Below are positions 1-13,299 of a stretch of 64,000 nucleotides of DNA, piece after piece. Source of the DNA: Sinotaia quadrata (lineage: Eukaryota; Mollusca; Gastropoda; Architaenioglossa; Viviparidae); the NCBI GenBank assembly GCA_028829895.1, contig CM054178.1, positions 66,184,335 through 66,248,334 of the forward strand, in the 5' to 3' direction. Below the pieces are notes generated by a model. The model did not search any database, had not been told where the DNA came from, and worked only from the letters and a program-made list of their open reading frames with translations. Position 1 is the stretch's first letter. The number at the start of each line of letters is the position of its first letter. The translations under genes were made by a program, and so were the position numbers.

Positions 1-1064
1 GGAAATAACTCAAAGTCAATGATGTAGGTGATGGGAGAATGCACATTTGGTGATTGTGATGTTTGAATTAAATTATTCACTGTTACATATTCAAACGAAT
101 TTAGTATTAATTCACGATGTTTTTGTTGTGTGTGTCTGTCTGTCTGTCCGTAAGAAGTAAGCTCATAATTATAAAACTCAGTGCAAAGGGGGTAGCATAC
201 GATGGCAGTAACATTATTGATTAGATGATTAGCATTTGCTGAATATTAATTTTTCAAACGAATGAAAACGGCGGACCAGTTCAAAGACTTCTTTATTTGT
301 ATTGTGAGGAGAATTTGCATATTTAAAAATATGCAAGTATTTTACTGTAAGTAAAACACATTTCAAAGTCTACTGAGTAATAAATGTCAAATTGCATGTA
401 GCCTTTCGTGTGCACTTCATTCTCAAATATATACGATCATTAAAAGTTTCCAAAATGATAGGATTAATTAATAGTTTGGGCTTTAATCATTGTAATTAAT
501 TTTCTATTTCTAAATTACATTTAATTCCAATGATTAAAACAGTTTTGAAACTGTGTGTAAAATTCAAGCAAAATTTTAAAAATACAAACAAAACAGCAAC
601 AAAGACTTGATGTACATTTATCCACACAACATAACAAAGAAAAGCATTCATACAAATCAAAATATACTTTAAATGATTGCTTAACCTCTGTAAGATTCAC
701 CTGCGTCGCATATAAGTTTAAAGACATGCAGGTAAAAGAAAATATTTTGTGTTTACAAGTTATTACCAACGAACAGCTATTATTGCCCTGGCACTGCAAA
801 AACTCCGTTAAGGAAAGTCTATTTTCTCTCGTCTGTGCCAATCAGTTGTCGACGCGAAACAAATCGATACCCGCAGAACCAGCGTTACTGAACACACCAC
901 TAATACTAGTACTGGCATTTAGGCGAGACCGCTAAAGCTAACTGTCCTGACATCTCGTATGCAAAGGTGCTCGCTGCAGCCTAATCTCTAGCCCAAGAGT
1001 CGACATGAAAAGTGGGTGTGTCATGGTTTGTGGATTCAATTTCAGGTTATTGGTTTCGGCCTCA
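1..1064. other. AT-rich unique sequence, no gene seen
   Basis: Short open frames only. No recognisable domain, RNA gene or repeat apart from a small TCTG run near 135. Confidence 0.6.
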
Positions 1065-1193
1065 TTTCTTGGTTGGTTGATAGCCAAAAGTGTGTTGTGT
1101 TTACATATTTCTTGGCTGGTTGATAGCCAAAAGTGTGTTGTGTTTACATATTTCTTGGCTGGTTGATAGCCAAAAGTGTGTCGAGTTTACATA
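1065..1193. repeat. 43-bp tandem repeat, 3 copies
   Basis: Three near-identical units starting TTTCTTGG(C/T)TGGTTGATAG at 1065, 1108 and 1151. Confidence 0.92.
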
Positions 1194-1473
1194 TTTCTTT
1201 ACTACGCGCCTTTGTGAGGCATTGGGACATATGCATTGCACTGACCTAGGTGTTCGTTTTGATCATTTGTTGCTTAGACAATTTCGCTGAGGCACCAGTC
1301 AAAGGGGCAGAGTATATCTAAAACCAAAATACACCCATGTGAACGTTATTTGGTTATTATGTCTGTGTTCAAGAAGAAAATCTGACAGCTCGGAATTGGT
1401 TGTTTTCTGCAGCACACCCGGTCAAATGAGGATGCACTTGTCGTCCTGTTTGAGATGGCGATCTAGTTGTCTT

Positions 1474-1569
1474 TACTTCCTTCCTTTGCTAGGCTAATCC
1501 TTGACGTTATTACCGTTTATGTACTTCCTTCCTTTGCTAGGCTAATCCTTGACGTTATTACCGTTTATG
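1474..1569. repeat. 48-bp direct duplication
   Basis: Two identical units beginning TACTTCCTTCCTTTGCTAGG at 1474 and 1522. Confidence 0.93.
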
Positions 1570-1925
1570 TACTTACTCCTCCATTAAAATTTCTCTCTTC
1601 TGGGTGTGGTCACTTCTGAATTCCTGTTGTCAGTTTCCACAGATTCTTGATTTGGTGACAAAAGTCGGACGGCCGAACTATCCGGCAGTCTAGGTTTTCA
1701 AATGAACATTATTGGACGGGTCCAATTATCCTGCATTCTGAGTTCGATAGAAAACTATTTGGAATCGGTCTATCTTTGTCTATGTCGATTTTGCGGGATA
1801 TTTAGGTGATATGGAGGTTGAAATTGCCTCCCTTCCCAAAAGACTTTGTGAGGATACGATCTGTCTCAGTGCATGTTATTATTCTCTGGTCATCTTCTTT
1901 GTTTGTTAACCAGCTAATCTTAAAG

Positions 1926-2142
1926 CTTGAAGATAGACGAACACTTAAAGGCAGACATACACTTGAAGGTAGACGGATACTTGAAGGTAGACGGACACAT
2001 GAAGGTAGGCATACACTTGAAGGTAGACGGACACATGAAGGTAGACATACACTTGAAGGTAGACGGACACATGAAGGTAGACATACACTCGAAGGTAGCG
2101 GATACATGAAGGTAGACGGACACTTGAAGGTAGACATACACT
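1926..2142. repeat. 18-bp minisatellite with 36-bp higher-order pattern
   Basis: Units of the type ACTTGAAGGTAGACGGAC alternate with ACATGAAGGTAGACATAC, giving a dimer pattern. The 6-codon unit explains open frames on both strands. Confidence 0.93.
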
Positions 2143-2239
2143 AACAGTTGATGGCTCTATCATTCCTGTTGGGCTAACGTCATCTAACATCGGTTTTATT
2201 TTAGTAGCGGTAGTCAACCCCTATAATGTCTTTCTCTGT

Positions 2240-2640
2240 GATCTTGTATCAACATCTATGTCTGTGTTAGTGTATCTATGCCTATACCTGTGCATCTATG
2301 CACCTGTTTGTGTCAGGACCCATGTCTGTGTTGGTGCCTAAATCTGTAACTGTATTTTGTCTGTATATGTATTTGTGTTAGTATACATATGTGCGTCTGT
2401 ACTGTGTCTGTCTGTTGTTAGAACATGTGCACATGTTTTTGAATTTGAATGTTTGTTTCTATGTCCGTGCTTGTATCTGTGGTTGTGTATATTTGTGTTG
2501 GTAGGTATATGTGTATTGTGTCTGTGGTTGTGTATATTTGTGTATTAGGTATATGTGTGTTGTGTCTGTGGTTGTGTATATTTGTGTTGGTAAGTGTGTG
2601 TTGTGTCTGTGGTTGTGTATATTTGTGTTTATGGATATAC
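2240..2640. repeat. GT-rich degenerate tandem repeats
   Basis: Variants of TGTGTCTGTGGTTGTGTATATTTG recur; the last copies (2515-2630) are the most regular. Confidence 0.8.
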
Positions 2641-2644
2641 TTGA

Positions 2645-3630
2645 GGATATAATTTTTTCTAAAACAAAAAGAACTTATCTTTATTAGAAAGGTTTCTTTC
2701 GAATCAACATAAATAAAGCACTTATCAATTTTGTTTTGCACGTTTCCTCTCTGATCATTAATACATTTGATCTCCAGAGCTGTATAAAGCCTAAGTTTTC
2801 TTCACCCTCATAATAAATATCCGAGACTCGATCCACATAAAAATATTTTTAAAATGAACCACCATGACATTACAAGAACGCAAGCAAAGAACAGCAACGC
2901 CTCAGAAGATGATTTAATTCTTGTAGCAGAGGGAGGAAGGGGGTTTGGGGTGGGTGGGTGGAGAGGCGAAATCGATATGATTCAACACTATATAAACAGA
3001 AATGCAGTGAGATGTTACGTACTGTCACTGACACGATCTCTCCAAATTGCTTAAGGAGCTCAACCATCACCTGACATGTCATGGGTCTTCGTGCGTCAGT
3101 CTTGCACTGGCCGTTAAGTGGTAATGCATGTAACTCAGATGGAATGGGTCAGGTAAAGGTGAGAATGGAAGCTGTCAGGAGCAGTGAGCAGACGCGACGG
3201 ATTACATTCTACTGGCGATTGCGTATCTTTGGCAACACCTGCTTGAATTATCCCGCTGATACTTTGGTACTGTTTGGGGTGGGAGGTGGGATATGAGGAT
3301 TTTAGCTTCTATTTTTTAAAAGAATTTTAAATTACTTTTTTTCTCTCTACCTTCTCTTTTTCCTCTCTTTCATTAATTCTTTTTCCTGTTTAGTGTCTCA
3401 CTTCACCCATCTCCAACACCATCTCCATCCATGCCCCCCAACCCTTGCACACTTCCTTGCTCTTGGTGTGGGGGGAGTTTAATAATATTGCTTTTGCAAA
3501 CAAGAAACCACACAATAACAACAACCATGCCACGTGGTGGCTTTAAAAGTAAGTTTGGATTCATTGTTAGGTTCATAAGACTCCATGAAATATATGGTAG
3601 CAGGGTATTTGTCCGACAAAAAATACGAAA
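2645..3630. other. Unique sequence, no gene recognised
   Basis: Open frames of 60-78 codons occur at 2854-3667 on both strands, but none shows a known motif, and a short G-rich tract is present near 2935. Confidence 0.5.
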
Positions 3631-3639
3631 GACAAACTC

Positions 3640-4000
3640 ATCCGGTACGCGACAGATAAAAACATGAAAGACAAGCTAATGACTTAACAGATAAACAGTT
3701 AACAGAGACAAAGTAAATGTAGTATATTACAGATTAATAGTATGACAGACAAATTAATGTGGTACACGACAGTTAAACAGTAAGAAGACAAACTAACACG
3801 GAATAAAACAGATAGTAGTAAAACTGATTATTTAACGTGGTATGTGAATGATAAACAGTATGAATGATAAAGAGTGTGAAAGATAAACAATGTGAATGAT
3901 AAACAATGTGAAAGATAAACAGTGTGAATGATAAACAGTGTGAAGACAAGCGAATATAGTACGTGACAAGTAAACAAAATGAAAGATAAACATTTGGTAA
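3640..4000. repeat. Degenerate 16-bp array (GATAAACAGTGTGAAT type)
   Basis: Between 3840 and 3950 the unit GATAAACA(G/A)TGTGAAT/A recurs every 16 bp. The flanks hold looser copies with ACGACAGATAAACAG. Confidence 0.8.
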
Positions 4001-4132
4001 GTGATATTGTTTACTAATCATGCTCCTCCTGTTGTAAACTTTATCTATCAGGTTTATCCCAACGGGAATGTTCGTGGATATATATGTGTCCTATCATTTC
4101 GCCTCGTACATTTTTTGTACACTACCTAGGCA

Positions 4133-4465
4133 AAATATTCCATTAGATACAGAGGAGAAACAAATAGTTAACACAAAAAGATGTCAGGCCAATATTCCAT
4201 TAGATACAGAGGAGAAACAAATAGTTAACACAAAAAGATGTCAGGCCAATATTCTATTAGATACAGAGGAGAAACAAATAGTTAACACAAAAAGATGTCA
4301 GGCCAATATTCTATTAGATACAGAGGAGAAACAAATAGTTAACACAAAAAGATGTCAGGCCAATATTCAGTTAGATATAGAGAAGAGAAAAGAGATAGTT
4401 AAAACAAAAAATATCTAACCAATATTCAGTTAAATATAGAGAAGAGAAAAAGAGATAGTTAAAAC
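4133..4465. repeat. 57-bp minisatellite, about 5.5 copies
   Basis: Units start AATATTC(C/T)ATTAGATACAG. The first four are almost identical; the last two are diverged and have lost part of the unit. The length is 19 codons, so a 116-codon frame runs through; it has no other support as a gene. Confidence 0.94.
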
Positions 4466-5034
4466 ATAAGATTTTCTTCCAAATCGTAATCTTTGAACTC
4501 GAATAGTCAACAGTGACTTAGATTTCCTTGGATTTCGCACGCACATTTATCATCTGCTCGCTGTGAGCTCCACACTTAGTTCTAGTAAAACCTAAAGCCC
4601 AATCTATAACTCAGCGTGGCTCTCACAAGGTTCAGCCATACAAACGTTGACTAATTGCATTTATATGCTCTACGACACTAGAATTTTAACGGTCACACTT
4701 AATTACGTAGATGAAAGAACTTTTTGTACTGTATTCTATGCATTTCCTGGGTACATTAATTAACTCACCTTTTACTTGTTTGGGTTTCTCTTAAACCAAA
4801 GAATGCATTGTATTTCTTTTCAGGAATACATCAGCCTGAGTACTACAAAAAATTACTACATTGTTCAAAAAGAAAAAAAAAACGATCAACTCAAACTTTT
4901 AAGTACACCAGAGAATGCCATGTACGCTTTAGACATTTTGTCCACCTCATTTATAAACAAAATGGCTACTTTGTATTTAACAACCAATTCAGTTTTTAAA
5001 ACATGTACCAAATAAACGTGTGTTACGCTTTTGA
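4466..5034. other. AT-rich unique sequence, nothing recognised
   Basis: No repeat, RNA or protein signature seen. Confidence 0.5.
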
Positions 5035-5035
5035 A

Positions 5036-5455
5036 GCATGGACACAATATTGTTACACTTTGCAACATTAATATCACACATCAGAAAGGAGCAACACAAC
5101 ATTGTTACACTTTGCAACATTAATATTACACATCAGAAAGGAGCAACACAACATTGTTACACTTTGCAACATTAATATTACATATCAGAAAGGAGCAACA
5201 CTAAAACTGTTAAACTTTGCAACATTAATGTCACGTATCAGAAAAGGGCAGTACTAGATTGTCCTCAAACTTTGCAACATTAATATCACACATACGAAAT
5301 GGACAACACTAGAATGTTACACTTTGCAACATTAATATCACACATACGAAATGGACAACACTAGAATGTTATACTTTGCAACATTAATATCACCCAAAGG
5401 AAATGAACAAAACTGGATTGTTACCCTTTGCAACATTAATATAATACATCAAATA
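5036..5455. repeat. 52-bp minisatellite, 8 copies
   Basis: The invariant core ACTTTGCAACATTAATAT recurs about every 52 bp; the rest of the unit (ATCAGAAAGGAGCAACAC type) drifts towards the 3' side. Confidence 0.93.
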
Positions 5456-5499
5456 TCGGATTGCTAGAACGCGCTCGCGTTATGCTGACTTTGTGACAA

Positions 5500-5775
5500 T
5501 CTTTCAGCCACCCATGACTTCATTTCTACAAAATGTCTATCTATCTCTAAGTTTACAAGTAGTTGTGTTTAACTCTTGTCAGGTTGTAACAATCTTTCAT
5601 CCACCCATGACTTCATTTCTACAAAATGTCTATCTGTCTCTAAGTTCACAAGTAGTTGTGTTTAACTCTTGTCAGGTTGTAACAATCTTTCATCCACCCA
5701 TGACTTCATTTCTACAAAATGTCTATCTATCTCTAAGTTTACAAGTATTTGTGTTTAACTCTTGTCAGGTTGGGA
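5500..5775. repeat. 93-bp tandem repeat, 3 copies
   Basis: CCCATGACTTCATTTCTACA recurs at 5511, 5604 and 5697. The unit is 31 codons long, which produces a 105-codon frame. Confidence 0.94.
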
Positions 5776-5989
5776 CTGGGGAGCTCGTAGTCGTGTTTTT
5801 GTTGTTGTAATTACTAATATTTATAATACCTTTAACTGTCAAATACTTTGTAACACCTGACACGACAGTCGTGTAAGACAAGTGGACTTGTCTTTGACCA
5901 CGTTACGGTTAAAATGTGATTAAGTCTTATCAAACATTCTTCTTAAACCCCCAGGCCACAATATACATATAGTGCGTGTATAGCTATGC

Positions 5990-6083
5990 AAAAAAAAAAA
6001 AAAAAAAAAAATGGGGGGGGCAACTGTGTATGTATATACACATATACTGTACATGCATATTGCATATTTATAAAACAATCGAG

Positions 6084-6148
<65 letters not shown>
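5990..6148. repeat. Poly(A)/poly(G) run followed by (CA)n
   Basis: A22 at 5990-6011, G8 at 6013-6020, then about 29 CA units at 6090-6148. Confidence 0.97.
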
Positions 6149-6150
<2 letters not shown>

Positions 6151-6433
6151 TTGTGACTTTTTTCCTGTGATTATTTTTCCTGTACACATTTGCTGTCTTG
6201 TGATTTCTTTTCCTGCATTGTTTTCCTTCGGTGTCTTTGTTTTACCCGTGTCTCTATTTTGCCCCAGTCTGAGTTTACCTTGGCTCAAGGCAAAAACCCC
6301 TCAGCATTTTTATACTATAATCAATAACTTTTTTGGTTTATGACTTAAATTCTGCCTTCAAAATACTTATTGCTATGGCAATTCTTTAATATTGTTATAG
6401 ATTCTTCTTCGATTCCACATTAAGATTTTTTCA

Positions 6434-6762
6434 AGCTAAATCCAATTTCTTTCACTGCATGATTTCAGCTTTAATACCTGTGTGTGCAGTTCATTGTATT
6501 TAATTATAGCTTAGTTACCTCTTTAATAATAGGATTTCAGCTGAAACAAGTGTATATGCACAATTAATTATCTCTTTAATAGTTTGATTTCACCTGAAAC
6601 AAGTGTTTATGTACAATTAATTACCTCTTTATCATTGTGATTTCAGCTTAACAATAGTGTGTACAATTCATTGTATGCGCGGCTTAATTAACTCTCCAAA
6701 ATTGAACTGTATACACAGTTGTTAAAGCTGAAATCATGCAGTGAAAGAAATTGGATTTAGCT
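6434..6762. mobile_element. Fold-back (inverted-repeat) element, about 329 bp
   Basis: The arms at 6434-6492 and 6704-6762 are nearly perfect reverse complements over about 59 bp (outer end AGCTAAATCCAATTTCTTTC). Between them are three to four diverged subrepeats of 53-72 bp, each starting GATTTCA(G/C)CT. No transposase frame is present. It could be a non-autonomous DNA transposon, though clear target-site duplications are not visible. Confidence 0.7.
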
Positions 6763-6764
6763 AA

Positions 6765-7200
6765 CTCATAAGCAACAATCGCGAGATTTAATCTTCCCTG
6801 TCATCCTGAGTTGCCTACCTTATCGAACTGCATCTTTCTTACAGAAAAATATATAAAATGCCACAGTATATAATCTAATATTCTTACATAATAAATAGCT
6901 GCAAAAATAATAAATTAGATACTGAAGAAAAACAGAATATGATAGCAGATAAAAAATAAATTAAAGAACATTAAAGAAAGCAATTTATCTTCATAATAAC
7001 ATACTCAAATGAACTAATAATCTCTATAGTATAATCCCATCTACACGTCTGTCTTCTTTGTAGGTCAAAATAGATCTGGATAGATGAAAACATTATACTC
7101 TCTGATGTAAATATTACACGAACTTAAATTAGTGGTGAAACCTTTCTTCCTGACGTAAAATATTTTGTTTGATTTTGAGTTTCAAATTCGTTTACTACTT
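6765..7200. other. AT-rich sequence, nothing recognised
   Basis: It runs up to a GA/G-rich stretch at 7231-7270. Confidence 0.5.
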
Positions 7201-7348
7201 TCCTTGATTTCGCAGACTAGTGCAAACGCTGAGAGAGAAAGAGAGAGAGAAAGAGAGAGGGGGGGGGGGAGATCTATGTTCTGGAAAGGAGAGATATGCC
7301 ATCATAAGTCGGGAGAGTAAGGATGTGAAATAATTTTGGGGTGGATCT

Positions 7349-7540
7349 CAGTGCCGGATTACCAAATAGACAGGGTAGGCACCGGCCTAAGAGCCTCAAG
7401 CCTTTTAGGGGCCCCGCGACAACGGATCGAAATAATATTGAACTGATTAGATCTTGAAAGAAAATGACAATCAAACTCTCTTAAATTGCGAGGGGGGCCC
7501 CGAGATTTCGACAACCGAGGAGCCTCCAAAAGGGCAATTC
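7349..7540. mobile_element. Terminal fragment of a hAT-like DNA transposon
   Basis: CAGTGCCGGATTA at 7349 and the following GGCCTAAGAGCC and TTTTAGGGGCCCCG blocks look like the ends of animal hAT elements. A partly inverse block (GGGGGGCCCCGAGATTTCG, then GAGCCTCCAAAAGGGC) lies at 7491-7535. No transposase and no matching right terminus were found; the sequence passes directly into the 27-bp minisatellite. Confidence 0.5.
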
Positions 7541-8148
7541 TGTTTGGACCAATGGCTCACTATTCCCTATTTGGACCAATGGCTCACTATTCCCTATTTG
7601 GACCAATGGCTCACTATTCCCTATTTGGACCAATGGCTCACTATTCCCTATTTGGACCAATGGCTCACTATTCCCTGTTTGGACCAATGGCTCACTATTC
7701 CCTATTTGGACCAATGGCTCACTATTCCCTGTTTGGACCAATGGCTCACTATTCCCTATTTGGACCAATGGCTCACTATTCCCTATTTGGACCAATGGCT
7801 CACTATTCCCTATTTGGACCAATGGCTCACTATTCCCTATTTGGACCAATGGCTCACTATTCCCTATTTGGACCAATGGCTCACTATTCCCTATTTGGAC
7901 CAATGGCTCACTATTCCCTATTTGGACCAATGGCTCACTATTCCCTATTTGGACCAATGGCTCACTATTCCCTATTTGGACCAATGGCTCACTATTCCCT
8001 ATTTGGACCAATGGCTCACTATTCCCTATTTGGACCAATGGCTCACTATTCCCTATTTGGACCAATGGCTCACTATTCCCTATTTGGACCAATGGCTCAC
8101 TATTCCCTATTTGGACCAATGGCTCACTATTCCCTATTTGAACCAATA
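7541..8148. repeat. 27-bp minisatellite, about 22 copies, very homogeneous
   Basis: The unit is TTTGGACCAATGGCTCACTA plus TTCCCTA. Apart from an A/G change in the last base of a few units the copies are identical until the diverged final one. As 27 is divisible by three and only two minus frames carry a stop, four of six frames are open (up to 245 codons on minus). No signal peptide or flanking gene supports translation. Confidence 0.97.
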
Positions 8149-8149
8149 G

Positions 8150-9775
8150 TTCTTTAACGTATACGATCACTAAGTAACTAAGATGTATGTCTGGCTGCAC
8201 ATGGAATTGGAGTAGCAAAGGTTGTGTGGTACACTTAATTTTACAATAACTCCTTCTCTTGCATTATTGAAGAGAAATTGTTAAATGATCAGTTTCTAAA
8301 TAACTATTTTCAACATAAGTTTTTCAGTGAAATTATCTTACCAATGTTAATAATTTATTTTTAAAATTTTAAATATATATATATATATTGCTGATAATGC
8401 TACTCATTTTATCGTAATTGTTTTTTCTCATGTTGCATTAATCATACTTAGTTAATTTTAAAAAGAATTTTGAACTAGTATAAACTTTGGAGTATTTGTC
8501 TCGAAGTAATACCAATTAAATGTAAGTCATTTATTAAATTTAATGCTGCCTATTTCATGGAATGCCACAATAATCCGAATGATTTACTTCTTCATTTATT
8601 TCAATTTCAAAACTTCTGAGTGTGCATAACCTTTAGATCCATATTGATTGTATCAGTAGAGTTGACATTAATATTGTTTGAATTCTTCATTACACCCACC
8701 ACATTACATCACAAATTCAACACTAGTTTGAGTATCTACATCCTCCTCTTCATCATTATAAAATTTTAACCTGTAAATTCGTTTACAAAGTCTGGTACAA
8801 AATTATCATCAAAGCAATTCCCAGCTGACACATACTTAATTTTAGATCTAAACGGCTCTGGATTCTACTGTAACAGAATTAGAAGTAGCAAGTTGGATGT
8901 AAGCTAATCAAAACTCACGATCCCACACTGATTTTGGACAGGTGCGCTTATCGAAATCCCTTAAAGGTGTTTGGTCAACATAGTCATCTTCACCCGTGCA
9001 CCCATTGCCCTGCTCTAGGATCTTATTTGACGAGTGTAGCGTGACCTACGTGGATAGAGACAATATGTCGTCACTGACCTTTAGCCTCTTGCCAGACTGT
9101 TTGTATGATGACGCAATGTCGAAAAGTTTGGTTTTACAAGTTTGCCAGTGTGCGTCATTTTAAACTGCAACTGAAGTATGCGGGGAATTCACCAAGATTC
9201 GTGTTTGCCTCTCCTCTAAGATAATAAATCTGAAGTGATGCAACTAAGGGTCGGGGCGTGGTAGTGGTCACAGGTCTTTCTGCCACAGTCGGCCTATTAT
9301 AAATCCTTAGAGGCCCAGGCAGGTTGACTTAACCATTAATATACGACTGTGACTCGTGATTGGCGGGAGGGGGTTGGTGGGTTAGATTTAGTTGCTGACG
9401 CTCTCTGGTTGTGGATGCTTAGGCTCGAGACCTTTGCCAGTTGGCGATGGAATAATATTTTATATTGTTTTTTTGTAATATTTAAACATACCTCTGTTCT
9501 GTATCCGCTTCGTCAGTTGTGCCTTTTGCAGTAAAGTGAGCATTATGGGTTGTGACCTCGGTGTAACTAACAGCTTGTAGGGCCTAGAGTGGGCAATGCA
9601 GCGTTTTGTTTAAATGCTGCCATATTTATTAGGCTGCATAACTTTCCCCCTATCACTCTGTATTCCCCTTCCTGTAAAAGTTTTCCAGTGAAATTTACTC
9701 TTTCTACGGTCAATACTGTAAAACAGTTTCTTAAAGAAATGCATTGTTAATGACGATTATTTTCATTGTGATTAA
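8150..9775. other. Unique sequence, no gene recognised
   Basis: Includes a short (TA)n at about 8374-8388. The part from 8930 to 9340 is less AT-rich and may be conserved, but I see no domain. Confidence 0.5.
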
Positions 9776-9900
9776 TACTACTAGTAGTAAAAACAGTTGT
9801 GGTGCTAAGAGTAGTTGTAGTAGTAGTGGTTGAGATGGTGGTAGTAGTGGTTGAGATGGTGGTAGTAGTAGCAATTGTCGCAGTAATAGTAGCGGCAAGA
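9776..9900. repeat. Imperfect GTA/GTT triplet repeat
   Basis: Repeated GTAGTAGTGGTTGAGATGGT blocks. Confidence 0.85.
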
Positions 9901-10314
9901 GTAATAACAAGTGATTTTAAATTGAATCTTTTCCCAAAATAGCCGGAAAAAAAGGTTTTGACACGAGACATCAATATCCCCCACCCCACCCCAATTAATT
10001 CTTCTTTTCTTCTAAATAAAGTGTGCCCACATTAAAAACAGAAATCCCAGGGAGAAATATTTGTTGTTGACAAGAGGGTCTACGTACACACTTGTACCAT
10101 GTTTCTCCTGTTCCAAGCAAACAATGGATTTTGTTACAGAATTTTCATATAATGAATGAAATTATTACAGTGGATGTATATGTATGACAGAAGCTAAATG
10201 AAAATTTTCCAATTTTTTTCTTCTTACAAGATACTATCCTATAGAAAGATGCACCTATCCTAGAATAATATAATCAGAATAAACAAAATCTGTAAAGTCA
10301 ATGTCAACAGTGCA

Positions 10315-10674
<360 letters not shown>

Positions 10675-12240
10675 CTGTAGATTATTCTCTTGTTTGCGCT
10701 TTTCTATGTGAGATTTGACAGTTTTTCAAGTTATGTTGCTGATGCATTGTTTGGTTCCGCCCATTATCAAAGTTGCCTGTACTTTAAAATTGCGCGCCAT
10801 TGTTAGACTTCTTGTTGCCGTCTTCCAGAGAAGGGTGTGTATTTTTAAAAAAAATTGCGCATCACAAGAAGCTAAGTATTTTTGAAACAAAGAAAAGGAA
10901 AGAATAATGTAACGACTGTTCGTGATGTTCTAGGCCGTTGGTCAATGGGTTTTCCAGATATAGTAGTTTCCCTTTGGTAGAGTCAATTCAACATGAAACG
11001 TCACTAATTTACTATATAGAAAATCTGCAAGTAGGCATATTTAGTCTAGCCTGAGGATTGTACAGTTCGAAAGTTCGACTTTTTACTTGTGGCTTTACTC
11101 ACAGCTCACTGTTGTGGTCAACTGACTTGTGGCTTACTCTCAACTCGCTATTATTGTCTTGTTGTGGCTTGCTCACAGATCACTGTTTCATTATCTGCTA
11201 GGGCTTCAGTCAATAAATATATGTACTTAGACCCATGATAGGTTTTGCTGGGTCTCAATGAAATATCAAGAAAGAAATATCTATACCTGGACCCATGATA
11301 AATTTTCAGGATCACTATGAATTATCACTTTGAATATCTATTAAATTATAAACTGATGTTCAAACATTGAATCCCTTTGACCCAATATATTGTGAGCAAA
11401 TTAAGCTATAATTTCACTTCAGGTTTACTCATAAAATTAAAGATTAGAAAATATTTTATTAGAAAATATTAGAAAATATGTTAATCTACATCTACTAAAT
11501 CATATTAATATGATTAATTAATTTTTTTCTTAACGCATATAGGCCATTCTACATTAATTATCTTTCTTTAAGTCAACAGAGAATTACACAATGCACATTA
11601 GCGATCGGAAAGAAGTTTAATGTTAAAGATGCGCCGATGTTATGCGCAGCGGAACAAATAAGATATGGTAGCTTGCTTAGCGATCCTGTCAACTAAGTCT
11701 ATGAAAAAGCCGACATGTGTATCTTAGCAGATTTTCTGATACTACCGTTCCAGAATTAACGGATAACTCTGTCCAGCTTCTTAGCAAGGGTAAACAACTC
11801 ATGTACGGCAACAATAAAAGCCCTCCGTATCTGACTCACAGTTTGCCAACTGTTTAAATCGCGTGTTACGTCACGCTAGGATAAGACGCCACTGTAGGAA
11901 AGTTAAAACAAACCCTTGTACTTGTGACATCACAGTGTGACCTACTGCTGAGTGTGACTAGGAGGCAGCTAACGGCTGTGTTCTAATCTTTAAATACATG
12001 TATTTGACTTTTGAACCCCAGTTTATCGTTTCGTCCCTATCTATGCCCCTCCTAAACACTCCGTGCAACCATTATTTATTTAATTAAAGTTTCTCTCACC
12101 TGGAATCAATGGAAACTGGGAGAGTGTAGTGGAAGGAGGGTTGAAAATTATTTGTTGGACGTGGCAATATAATTTCTATTGTTTCAGTCTAGTTTAATAT
12201 ATGCTTTTCTTATATTTATTTCATTTGTTACATATGATAA
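10675..12240. other. Unique sequence with a few small duplications
   Basis: Three loose copies of ACTTGTGGCTTACTCACAGC lie at 11084-11188 and a two-copy motif around ACCCATGATA at 11228 and 11290. No gene recognised. Confidence 0.55.
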
Positions 12241-12242
12241 TC

Positions 12243-12665
12243 ATCACTAATGGTATTGTGTTTTCATTAAGCATCACTAATGGTATATTACAATTATTTT
12301 CATTAACCACCACTAATTGTTTCTTACAACTGTGTTTTCATTAACCACGATTAATGGTATCTTTCAACCTGTGCTTTCATTAACTATCACTAACGTATCC
12401 TACAACTCTGTTTTCAATAACCATCACTAATGATATCTTACAACTGTGTTTTCAATAACTATCACTAGTGATATCTTACAACTGTGTTTTCAATAACTAC
12501 CACTAATGATATCTTACAAGTGTGTTTTCAATAACTATCACTAATGATATCTTACAACTCTGTTTTCAATAACCATCACTAATGATATCTTACAACTGTG
12601 TTTTCACTAACTATCACTAGTGACATCTTACAACTGTGTTTTCAATAACTATCACTAATGATATC
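12243..12665. repeat. 38-bp minisatellite, about 11 copies
   Basis: The unit contains ATCACTAATGATATCTTACA and TGTGTTTTCAATAAC. Copies are most alike towards the right end. Confidence 0.93.
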
Positions 12666-13299
12666 ATGCGCTCATCATCATAGTATTTTCAACATCCTGA
12701 AAACAAAATATAAGTTATACGGTCAATTTTCATTTGCTTAGCATTGTAAAGAAACTAGGAATTCTTTCATTTGAGCTGACACCATGAGACCGTGATCCTT
12801 GTCTGCAAGTGCTCTCAAGATTCATCTTTTTCACCAGAAAGAAAAGCACTTTGTCTTCTGTGTCATTGTTGTACCAACTATACACTTTTATTGGACTTTT
12901 ATGAATGAATTATTGTGTAAAATCATTATTGTTATGCTTTTCTCTGTAAATACTGTTGTTTGTTTCATGTTATTTTATACATAGATTCATTGTAGTTTTG
13001 TTATTTAATTTTAATTTTTTTCTGCGTTTAGTACTTTTTTTTAAATAGATCTTGTGTGAATGAAGTAGAATTAAAGTACGTAGAATTTCGAAAGCTAAAG
13101 CACTTTTAACAGTATCTTTCATTACTATTAAACGAAGACTAACGATGACAATCTACAACAATGCATGATCTTTCTTCATAAATAATTAACAAACCGTTCC
13201 ATGAAATGAAAATGCAATACAAATACAAAATACATTATAATAGATCAAAGGTCATCGCTGTGGAAATGTTCGACCAGTTGCATCAGGTACAAAGGTTGG

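Noticed and set aside
4068..4418. 116-codon frame with a 19-residue repeat
   Set aside because: Artefact of the 57-bp array; it ends where the array decays.
7481..8218. 245-codon frame on minus and 231/223-codon frames on plus
   Set aside because: All are products of the 27-bp array, whose unit length is nine codons. No initiation context, signal peptide, splice structure or flanking coding sequence supports them.
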